Origin: DAOUJH01 sp965248955
GTDB lineage: Bacteria > Chloroflexota > Dehalococcoidia > Lucifugimonadales > QGNO01
DNA length: 64,000 nucleotides
Assembly (NCBI GenBank): GCA_965248955.1
Contig: OZ252212.1
Location: forward strand, 1-64,000
Reading direction: 5' to 3'
Part shown: piece by piece, positions 26,673 to 34,261 of the stretch
How the letters are laid out: the number at the start of each line of letters is the position of its first letter
Numbering within the stretch: the first letter of the stretch is position 1
Made by a program: the position numbers and the translations under genes
The notes under the pieces: generated by a model
The model's input: only the letters and a program-made list of their open reading frames with translations
Told to the model about the DNA's origin: nothing
The model's database searches: none

Positions 26673-26733
26673 ATTCTGTGCCACCTGCCGCCGCCAGTCA
26701 ACTGCGTTGACTGGGCTGCAACCTTCCTATAAT
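26673..26733. promoter_or_regulatory. Shared divergent promoter with 9-bp palindromic operator (rpiB / ThDP enzyme)
   Basis: CCAGTCAAC (26694-26702), TGC, GTTGACTGG (26706-26714) is a perfect palindrome. Each arm contains a TTGACT -35. Rightwards, TTGACT 26707-26712 is followed after 15 bases by a perfect TATAAT (26728-26733). Leftwards, TTGACT 26701-26696 is followed after 17 bases by CAGAAT (26678-26673). A dimeric regulator bound here would cover both -35 boxes. Confidence 0.6.
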
Positions 26734-26765
26734 CTCACGAACGATATTCACCCCGGGAGGCCCTG

Positions 26766-28412
26766 ATGAAAGGCGTTGTAGCCATTGCCAATATCTTGAA
26801 GATGGAAGGGGTGCAGTATCTGTTCTGCTTCCCATCCAACCCGCTCATCGATGAAGCGGCGCGAGCAGGTATAAGGCCCATCCTGACCAGAACGGAGCGC
26901 GGTGCGGTCAACATGGCCGACGGCTATTCCAGGATTGCGGGCGGAGGAGCAATTGGAGTGGTGGCCACTCAATACGGGCCTGGAATAGAGAACGCCTTTG
27001 GCGGCGTTGCTCACGCTTATGCGGACTCAATACCCATCCTGGTGCTGCCCAGCGGTACGGATCGCGGACGGGCCAGTGTAGGCCCCACCTTCAACGCAGT
27101 GTCCAACTATCAGGGTATCACCAAGTGGACGGCCGAGCTCAACATGGCTAGGCGCATCCCTGAGATGATGCGATACGCCTTCAAGTATCTGCGAACGGGG
27201 CGGTCCGGCCCGGTAGTGCTGGAGGTGCCTACAGACGTTTATGTCGAGGAGATAGGCGAAGAGGAGTTCGACTACAGACCGGTCGGGGGCCATCAAAGCG
27301 CCGGCGATCCTAGGGACGTGGCGGACGTGGTGCGGGCGCTGCTCAAAGCCAAAGCGCCGGTAATACACGTGGGTCAGGGCGTAGTGGAATCCGGTGCATG
27401 GAATGAGTTGCGCGAGTTTGCCGAGCTGGTCATGGCGCCGGTAATGACGATAACCACGGGCAAGAGCGCCTTCCCCGAGGACCATCCGCTGTCGATTGGC
27501 AACGGAGCCGCTACGGCAACCGGCATGGTGGACGCCTTCCTGGAGAAAGCGGACCTTGTGCTGGGAATAGGCTCAACGTTCTATGCTTCGCTCATGGCGT
27601 GCCCGGTGCCTGAAGGCAAGGTTATGATCCAGTGCACCAACGACCAACACGACCTCAACAACGAACATGCGCTGGACTACGCCATCCTGGGCAGTCCCAA
27701 GTTGGTGCTTGGACAGTTGATCGAAGAGGTGAAGCAGCAGGCCAAGCCGGGCAGTAGGAGCGATCGGAGCAAGGTCCGGGAAGAAATCAAAGCGGCGAAG
27801 GAAAGCTGGCTCAGAGAGTGGATGCCCAAGCTCACCTCGGAAGAGACGCCGATGAACCCCTACCGCGTCATCTGGGAGCTGGACCAGACTCTGGACAAGG
27901 CCAATACCATCATGACCCACGATTCGGGCAATCCCCGCGACCAGATAGTGCCGTTCTATCAGGCCACGCATCCTTTGGGATACATAGGCTGGGGCAACTC
28001 CACCCAGCTTGGTTACTCCTTGGGCATATCAATAGGCGCCAAGCTGGCCGCACCGGAGAAAACGGTGGTGCATCTAATGGGCGACGCCGCCATTGGGATG
28101 GCCGGCCTTGATTTCGAAAGCGCCGTAAGAGCAAACGCGCCCCTGATCACCGTTGTGCTGAACAACGGCCTCATGGGAGGCTATGGAGATAGAATGCCCG
28201 CCGCCAGGGACAGGTACGGCACGCACCTGCTGGGCGGGGACTATACTAAGTTCGCCGAGTCCATGGGCCTATACTCCGAACGGGTGGAAAGTCCCGAAGA
28301 GATCAGGCCTGCAATCCAACGGGCGTTGAACGCTAACCAGCAGGGCCAACCCGCTCTATTGGAGATGATGACCAGGGAGGAACCGGCGTTCTCTAGAGTA
28401 CGCTGGGCTTAG
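26766..28412 (+). CDS. Thiamine diphosphate-dependent enzyme, acetolactate synthase-like
   Basis: 548 residues with three domains: N-terminal pyrimidine-binding domain with the activating Glu44 (LTRTERGAVNMADGYSR), a central domain with ARSG-like LRTGRSGPVVLEVP and LLKAKAPVIHVGQG, and a C-terminal cofactor domain with GDAAIGMAG and NNGLMGGY (about 438-480), giving the GDx...NN metal site. It belongs to the wide ThDP group (acetolactate synthase, benzoylformate and oxalyl-CoA decarboxylases); I see no regulatory subunit nearby, so ALS is not implied. GGGAGG precedes the ATG. It ends 1 base from the convergent dinB. Confidence 0.88.
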   Translation: MKGVVAIANILKMEGVQYLFCFPSNPLIDEAARAGIRPILTRTERGAVNMADGYSRIAGGGAIGVVATQYGPGIENAFGGVAHAYADSIPILVLPSGTDRGRASVGPTFNAVSNYQGITKWTAELNMARRIPEMMRYAFKYLRTGRSGPVVLEVPTDVYVEEIGEEEFDYRPVGGHQSAGDPRDVADVVRALLKAKAPVIHVGQGVVESGAWNELREFAELVMAPVMTITTGKSAFPEDHPLSIGNGAATATGMVDAFLEKADLVLGIGSTFYASLMACPVPEGKVMIQCTNDQHDLNNEHALDYAILGSPKLVLGQLIEEVKQQAKPGSRSDRSKVREEIKAAKESWLREWMPKLTSEETPMNPYRVIWELDQTLDKANTIMTHDSGNPRDQIVPFYQATHPLGYIGWGNSTQLGYSLGISIGAKLAAPEKTVVHLMGDAAIGMAGLDFESAVRANAPLITVVLNNGLMGGYGDRMPAARDRYGTHLLGGDYTKFAESMGLYSERVESPEEIRPAIQRALNANQQGQPALLEMMTREEPAFSRVRWA

Positions 28413-28413
28413 T

Positions 28414-29517
28414 TTACATGGCTATCCGGCTTGTTCCATCCGGCGCCGCATCGAACAGAGAAAGCTGATCGCTTTCGGTGAAATTGGATACGCCTACTCC
28501 CAGTAGGCGGAACTTCCTATCAGGAGCCATCTCCTTGTCCATCAAATGCATGGCTGCTTGCTGGATGTCTCCGGGCTCGTTCATTGGCAAGGGCAGGGTC
28601 AGCGACCTGGTGAAGGTGGTAAAGTCGGCCAAACGCAGCTTCACGGTTATCGTCCTGCCCTTGAGGTTCGACTTCTGCAAACGGTGGACAACACGCTGGC
28701 AGAGGCGCGAGATGCGTTCCGCAAGCTCGTCCGGGTCTGATGTGTCGGCGCCGAAAGTGTCCTCAGCACTGACCGACTTTACGCTGTGCTCGGTAAAAAC
28801 GGGGAAAAGGTCCTCGCCTCTAGCCATGGTCAACAGCGCCGACCCTCTTTTGCCAAATACCTCCCTGGCCCACGGTTCCGTTTGCCTGGCCAGGTCTCCT
28901 ATGGTGACTACGCCTTTTTCAATCAAACGGCGTTCGCTGCTGGGGCCTATGCCCGGAAGCTTCAGCACCGGCAGAGAGGCCAAGAACTCGCGCTCCCGGC
29001 CCGGTTCCACTATCACCAAGCCATCCGGCTTTTCCAAATCTGAGGCTATCTTGGACACCGTCTTGGAAGTGGAGCAGCCGACGGAAATGGTGAGGCCTGT
29101 CTTGTCCTTGACCTGTTTCTTCAGCGAACGCGCCAGCTCCAGCGGCGGAGTACCGTTTCCCACAACATTGCTGACATCCAGGTAGGCCTCGTCCATGGAC
29201 ATCGGTTCCACTACGGACGTAATCAAGCGGAATATGGCCATCACTTCATGGGAAACTTCGCCGTATCTATCGAAGCGGGGTGAGACGCGGACGGCCTGCG
29301 GGCATAGGCGTAGAGCCTTCCCCATTGGCATGGCGGAACGAACTCCGTACTTTCTCGCCTCGTAGGAACAGGAAGCAACGACGCCGCGGCCGGAGGGGCT
29401 TCCTCCCACGACTACCGGTTTGCCCCGTAGCTCTGGGCGGTCCATCTGTTCCACGGAGGCGTAGAAAGCGTCCAGATCAGCGTGAATGATATATCTCATT
29501 GAAGATTCCGGGTTCAT
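28414..29517 (-). CDS. dinB: DNA polymerase IV (Y-family)
   Basis: 367 residues taking the first ATG just before the conserved start; a second ATG 6 codons later is equally possible, and a far upstream ATG (29583) would overlap the neighbour. Error-prone bypass polymerase. Catalytic carboxylates Asp14 in HADLDAFYASVEQ and Asp109/Glu110 in SMDEAYLDVS, the GVSTSK-like SVGCSTSKTVSKIAS, and helix-hairpin LPVLKLPGIGPSSERRL. The C-terminus LFDAAPDGTSRIAM may replace the usual clamp-binding QLxLF with QLSLF (residues QLSLFDA). Convergent with the ThDP gene. Confidence 0.93.
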   Translation of the reverse strand: MNPESSMRYIIHADLDAFYASVEQMDRPELRGKPVVVGGSPSGRGVVASCSYEARKYGVRSAMPMGKALRLCPQAVRVSPRFDRYGEVSHEVMAIFRLITSVVEPMSMDEAYLDVSNVVGNGTPPLELARSLKKQVKDKTGLTISVGCSTSKTVSKIASDLEKPDGLVIVEPGREREFLASLPVLKLPGIGPSSERRLIEKGVVTIGDLARQTEPWAREVFGKRGSALLTMARGEDLFPVFTEHSVKSVSAEDTFGADTSDPDELAERISRLCQRVVHRLQKSNLKGRTITVKLRLADFTTFTRSLTLPLPMNEPGDIQQAAMHLMDKEMAPDRKFRLLGVGVSNFTESDQLSLFDAAPDGTSRIAM

Positions 29518-29539
29518 TTCTGTTGATTCTTGGACCTGC

Positions 29540-30910
29540 TCATTGCAAACGGTGTACCGAAGGGATGAACAGGTAGTAGACAAGCGCCACAGGGACGAGC
29601 AGCAGCGCCGATCCAGCCACTGCCCATTGAAGGCCGATGGTCTCCGCCAGCGCCGCTACGGCGAATACAACAACGTTGCTCACGCCGATCTCCATCATGT
29701 AGAAGGACATGACGCGTCCTCGGTGCTCGTCGTCTACGCTGTACTGTACCAGCCCGTTGCTCAGCGCCATGCGCGCCGACTGCCCCAGTCCAATGCCTAC
29801 GCATACCAGCAGGGCAAGCTCGAACGAGCTTGTGAAAGCGTATAGAGCAAGCAGCAATCCCAAAGCAGGCGTGCTCCAAAGGAAGATGGCCCCGCGGTTC
29901 CTGCTTCGCATGGACGCTACGAGCAGCGAGCCAACAAGGGAACCTACGCCGGAGATGCTCATCAACAGTCCAAGCCGGAAGCTGGACTCGGTGAACAGCT
30001 GGGGTAGGCCGCTCAGCAGGCCGCCAATGAGCGGCAGGGATGCAATCCAATCATAGCTGCCCGGCTCAACTATCTGGATGTCTTTGGCAAAGGCGGGCAT
30101 CAACGGCATAATGGGCATTGAAAGAGAAACGCTCAACATGGTTAACGTGAGCAATGCAAGCACCAAGGTGTTGCTCTTCACATACCGTAAGCCTTCCACT
30201 AAGTCTGCCCATGCGCCTCTGCGGCCCGTAAAGGTGCTAGTGGAGGGGAGCATGGCTATGAGAGCGATGGCCATGATGTACATTCCGGTCATGGCAAGGT
30301 AGACGGTTTGCACGCCAAACAATGCTATGAGCAACCCTGCCGCTCCGGGGGCGGCCAGTCTGTTGATATTCATGCCCGCCGCGTTCAACGCCACAGCGTT
30401 CATCAGGCGCCGCGTACCCACAAGTTCGGGGATGATGGCCTGTCGGGAGGGCATCATGAAACCCATGACCAGTCCATGTACGGCGGAGGTTGCTATAAGA
30501 AAGCCCACCCCTGTCCCATCTTCCAGGCTGATAGTCCCCACGAACATAGCAATGGCTACGCTGAGCGCTACGCCGGCCGAAGCCGCTTGGCCCAATAGGA
30601 GTATCCGCTTCTTCTGCATTCTGTCCGCAATGACACCCCCAAACAGGGAGAGCAGAAGCATGGGCCCGGCGTTGGCCAGCATCATCAAGCCCAGCATTAT
30701 GTACTGGTCGGTCAGCTCGTATACCAGCCAGGCGCGAGCTACCATCTGCATATTCATGGCGGCCGTCTGGCCCATCATTCCGCCCCAGTACCAGCGGTAG
30801 GCGGGTGACTGGAACGATTCGAAGGTGCGGCTACGCCACTGCTGCTCTCTGGGTGGGGCGGTTGCGTCCGAGGGTTCAGATTTTGCCGTTCTATCTGGAA
30901 TCAAGCTCAT
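29540..30910 (-). CDS. MFS transporter, EntS-like
   Basis: 456 residues from ATG 30910; an upstream ATG at 30982 gives an odd His-rich leader and is less likely. Twelve predicted membrane segments after a polar N-terminal stretch of about 45 residues. FESFQSPAYRWYWGGMMGQ and ADRMQKKRILLLGQ mark the MFS_3/EntS exporter group, and EHRGRVMSFYMMEIG the second half. Substrate unknown. Separated by 22 bases from dinB downstream. Confidence 0.83.
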   Translation of the reverse strand: MSLIPDRTAKSEPSDATAPPREQQWRSRTFESFQSPAYRWYWGGMMGQTAAMNMQMVARAWLVYELTDQYIMLGLMMLANAGPMLLLSLFGGVIADRMQKKRILLLGQAASAGVALSVAIAMFVGTISLEDGTGVGFLIATSAVHGLVMGFMMPSRQAIIPELVGTRRLMNAVALNAAGMNINRLAAPGAAGLLIALFGVQTVYLAMTGMYIMAIALIAMLPSTSTFTGRRGAWADLVEGLRYVKSNTLVLALLTLTMLSVSLSMPIMPLMPAFAKDIQIVEPGSYDWIASLPLIGGLLSGLPQLFTESSFRLGLLMSISGVGSLVGSLLVASMRSRNRGAIFLWSTPALGLLLALYAFTSSFELALLVCVGIGLGQSARMALSNGLVQYSVDDEHRGRVMSFYMMEIGVSNVVVFAVAALAETIGLQWAVAGSALLLVPVALVYYLFIPSVHRLQ

Positions 30911-31023
30911 GGATAGGCCGACCGGGTCGAGTAGATTAGAATGCTGATGCGAATGCCGGAAAAGGCAGCCGGCCAAGGGCATTCTAGTCCCAATCAGGAA
31001 GCATCACAACAAGGAGTCGTCAT

Positions 31024-31809
31024 ATGGAGTTGCCAGAATACAATTTGGAAGGAAAAAGGGCCCTCTTGGTAGGTGCGGGCAGGGGAATTGGTAAAGGAAT
31101 AGCCCTAGTGCTGGGGGAAGCTGGAGTGGACGTGGCGGTGGCTTCTTTGACTGCAAACAACTCCAACACGGTGGCGGAACAGGTCAAAGCTATGGGCAGA
31201 AAAGCCTTGGCTCTCGCGGGGGATGCCACCAAGCTAGCGGATATGAACAAAGTAATCAGTCAAGCCATTAAAGGATTTGGCGGCATTGACATCCTGGTGA
31301 ATTGCGTAGGCGACTCTATCCGTATGCCAGTAGCCAATCTACCGCACGGCGCAAGCGGAATGAGCGAAGAAGAATGGCGTCACATCCTAGATGTGAACCT
31401 GACCTCTGCCTTCACATGCTGCAGTGCTGTAGGCCCGTACTTTCTTGAAAAGCGTAGTGGAACGGTGATTAACATCTCCAGCTTTGCCTCCTTCCGAGCC
31501 GCGGCATTTCGTTCGGCTTATGATGCAGGGAAGGCTGGACTTATGCGGTTCACTGAATCGCTTGCACTGGAATGGGCGCCGTACGGTATACGGGTCAACT
31601 CTATTGCACCAGGTATGTTCCCTGACCCCGAGCAAATGACCGCCGAAGAATTCAAACGGAGAGATGAGGCAGAAGGTAGTCGAGTGCCTCTAGGCCGTAT
31701 CGGGCGGCTTCGTGAAGTTGGCTTGCTGGCCGTTTACCTGGCATCCGATGCGGCCGCGTACGTCACCGGGCAGACCTGGGCCATAGATGGAGGGCAATCC
31801 ATTGCCTGA
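31024..31809 (+). CDS. SDR family oxidoreductase
   Basis: 261 residues with AAGGAG before the ATG. Cofactor loop GAGRGIG (17-23), NCVG (93-96), catalytic Ser153, Tyr166 and Lys170, and C-terminal TWAIDGGQS. Typical classical SDR of the 3-oxoacyl-ACP reductase-like class; the substrate cannot be named. It is a single gene between a minus MFS gene and a convergent solute-binding protein. Confidence 0.9.
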   Translation: MELPEYNLEGKRALLVGAGRGIGKGIALVLGEAGVDVAVASLTANNSNTVAEQVKAMGRKALALAGDATKLADMNKVISQAIKGFGGIDILVNCVGDSIRMPVANLPHGASGMSEEEWRHILDVNLTSAFTCCSAVGPYFLEKRSGTVINISSFASFRAAAFRSAYDAGKAGLMRFTESLALEWAPYGIRVNSIAPGMFPDPEQMTAEEFKRRDEAEGSRVPLGRIGRLREVGLLAVYLASDAAAYVTGQTWAIDGGQSIA

Positions 31810-31829
31810 ATCCCCATTGGCCCCAGGGA

Positions 31830-34067
31830 CTACCTTTCCAGGGACGTGCCCCTTAAATCCAGCATGCCAAATGGAGTGAAGAGCAGGTCCTTGACGTAAG
31901 GCTTGACCAGCATCTGGCTCCGGCCATGATAGATAGGGATGGCTGCGGCATCTTCTACGAGCACGGCTTCAGCTTGGCGGTACAGCGCCGTCCTCAGCAA
32001 CGGGTCTTGCTCCACTCTGGCCTGCTCCAGCAGAGAATCAACTTCCGCGTTGTTGTAGCCGCCTGCGTTGTTCTCCACCGATGAATGGAACAGGACATCC
32101 AAGAAGTTGTGCGGGTCGGGATAGTCCGCTATCCAGCCATAGGTGAACAGGTTTTTATCAACGTCATCCAGGACGTAGAAATAGACGTCGGGATCCACAA
32201 GCTGGACGTTCACTTCCACCCCCAGGTTGAGCCGCCACATCTGTATAAGTTGCGAAACAATTATGGATGGCTGTGCTACTCCGGAGGCGGTATAGACTAC
32301 GTCGGGCAGAGTTTCCACGCCCCCATAGGACGACTGTTCCATGAGTCGTCTCGCCTCGTCCGGGTCAAACGGAATGGCGGCTATTTCCGGGTTGTAGCCT
32401 GGCATGCCAGGCGGCAAGAACCCGTTGGCTAGCTCCACCGATTCACCAAAGATGTCCTCCACCAGGGCTTCTCTGTCAACGCTCAGCAGGAAGGCCTTGC
32501 GCACCAGTGGGTCATCGAATGGCGGCCTGTCAGAGCTCATGCCAATGTAGTGGACGCTAAGCTCAGAAGTCTCCACCAGTTCACCTACCAATGGATAATC
32601 AGGGCTGTTCACCTGCGGCAGCTCATCCGCGAAGACACGCCCAACGTCTATCTCTCCGGATTCGTACATCAGGCGCGGCACACCGCCGTACAGCTTGTAA
32701 ACCAGGTAAGGTACTGGAGGCACCCCTCCGTAATACTCATCATTGGCCTGCAGCACCATTACTCTGCGGGGTTCCCAGCTGATCAGCTTGAAGGGCCCCG
32801 TGCCGTTGGGCTCCGACCACCAAGGTGTATCGCTCCCTTGGCTATCATCTATCTGGTTTTGGTCTACCACAAACGTCACGGGGTGAGATAGCTTGGAGAG
32901 AAAGTAGGATTTGGCGTCGTCTATTGTCACCTGGAGAGTGGTATTGCCTATTACTTGAACGCCGCTGATCTCTTCGGCATCGCCGCTTGAGAATTCGTCT
33001 AGGCCCACTATGTCATCCAGATAAGTGCCCACCGTGGTGGAGGGCGAGTCCGGAGAGGCGGCCCGTTCCCAGGAGGACTTGACGTCACCGGCGGTAACCG
33101 CCCTTCCGTCATGGAACTTTGCTCCATCCCGCAGAGTGAAAGTGTAGACCGTGCCGTCTTCGGAGATAGACCATTCGCTGGCCAGTTCAGGCACTAGCAC
33201 AAGGTCTTTGTTGAACGAGATCAAGCCGGAGAACACCTGCATGATGTACTGGATGGACTGGCTTTCATGGGCAATGGAGGGGTCCAGCAATAATGGACCG
33301 TCGTCAAAGTAGAGGGTGAGCGCTTCCTGGCGCGGTATGTCCAGGGGCCGCGGCTCGCTCAGTTGGAAGCTGGCTATCAGCGCTTGTAAGTCGTCCATAC
33401 TGGCTTCCAAGTCTTCCTTGGGAGCCTCAGCTCTAATAAAGAAGTTCTGAGTGTCCCGCACGGTGGCGAAAAGGATACCCTGCTCCTCTCCCTGGTCGCT
33501 GCGCCACTGGTAAGTGGTCTGAAAACCCGTGGAGCCGTCGTTGAGATCGACAACGGATTCATCCAGAGTACGGAACCCTGGGCGGCTGAACAGGTTGGGC
33601 AGCAAACTGTCCACGGCGGCATCCGGCGTGATTATCGCCGTGTCATAGAACAGGCTCATCTGAACCACTGGGGGAGAGCCGTCGGGGTCGCCCATGAGTA
33701 CCATGGTCGGGGGGGCTACCTGGGTCACCACGTTCCAATCCGGAGGATACCTGAGCTGGAATCCAAAGTTCCTATTTATCAAGCTCTGGAAAGAGTCGGG
33801 GATGGTAATTTCGTCCTGAGGCGTGGGTATAGCCATGGGCGTTGCTGTTGGCGACGCCTGGCTGACCGGCGTAGGCGTGGGGCTTGGCCTAGGTGTGGGA
33901 CTCGGCCAAGGCGTTGGCGATGGTATAGGTATAGGTATAGACGTAGGTGTGGGTGTGGGCGACGCTTCAGGTGTCTGCGTGGGCGTTTCTGTGGGGACCG
34001 GCTGCTGAGAAGTGCAGGCCAGGGCCGCCAGCAGGAGCAGCGCCACAACGGTAAGGTAAACTCTCAA
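31830..34067 (-). CDS. ABC transporter solute-binding lipoprotein (family 5) with extra N-terminal domain
   Basis: 745 residues. Starts at a TTG after GGAGG, with a lipobox ending AALAC (Cys18). Residues 20-85 are a Thr/Pro-rich linker of TPTP-type repeats, coded by reiterated GTATAG/GTGTGG units. Residues about 90-245 form an added domain with the RYPPDWNVV start and FFIRAEAP core, resembling PsbP/DcrB-like exported domains. From about 250 follows a canonical SBP_bac_5: LASEWSISEDGTVYTFTLRDGAKFHDG, then GTGPFKLISWEPRRV, and RKAFLLSVDREALVEDIFG. Binds peptides or other solutes outside the membrane. No permease lies on its strand; it faces away from the Dpp importer. Confidence 0.88.
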   Translation of the reverse strand: MRVYLTVVALLLLAALACTSQQPVPTETPTQTPEASPTPTPTSIPIPIPSPTPWPSPTPRPSPTPTPVSQASPTATPMAIPTPQDEITIPDSFQSLINRNFGFQLRYPPDWNVVTQVAPPTMVLMGDPDGSPPVVQMSLFYDTAIITPDAAVDSLLPNLFSRPGFRTLDESVVDLNDGSTGFQTTYQWRSDQGEEQGILFATVRDTQNFFIRAEAPKEDLEASMDDLQALIASFQLSEPRPLDIPRQEALTLYFDDGPLLLDPSIAHESQSIQYIMQVFSGLISFNKDLVLVPELASEWSISEDGTVYTFTLRDGAKFHDGRAVTAGDVKSSWERAASPDSPSTTVGTYLDDIVGLDEFSSGDAEEISGVQVIGNTTLQVTIDDAKSYFLSKLSHPVTFVVDQNQIDDSQGSDTPWWSEPNGTGPFKLISWEPRRVMVLQANDEYYGGVPPVPYLVYKLYGGVPRLMYESGEIDVGRVFADELPQVNSPDYPLVGELVETSELSVHYIGMSSDRPPFDDPLVRKAFLLSVDREALVEDIFGESVELANGFLPPGMPGYNPEIAAIPFDPDEARRLMEQSSYGGVETLPDVVYTASGVAQPSIIVSQLIQMWRLNLGVEVNVQLVDPDVYFYVLDDVDKNLFTYGWIADYPDPHNFLDVLFHSSVENNAGGYNNAEVDSLLEQARVEQDPLLRTALYRQAEAVLVEDAAAIPIYHGRSQMLVKPYVKDLLFTPFGMLDLRGTSLER

Positions 34068-34159
34068 CCTATCCTCCGGGGAATCTCTTCATCCAACGCA
34101 AACAGGGATTCTAAGCACAACAACGATTCAATGAGAACGTCGGCAAAATCCGCTATGTT

Positions 34160-34174
34160 AAGATGCCGCATCTT
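34160..34174. promoter_or_regulatory. 15-bp palindrome in divergent spacer
   Basis: AAGATGC-C-GCATCTT lies between the divergent solute-binding protein and Asp-box protein genes, followed by CATATATG (34195-34202) and a TATGAT -10-like box (34187-34192). A dimeric regulator site is possible. Confidence 0.35.
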
Positions 34175-34261
34175 TTTGGTTGAGGTTATGATACCATATA
34201 TGCTTGACCATGCATTGCTGGCTAGGAAAGATGTACCCAGCTACACGGAGCCGAAAATGGA

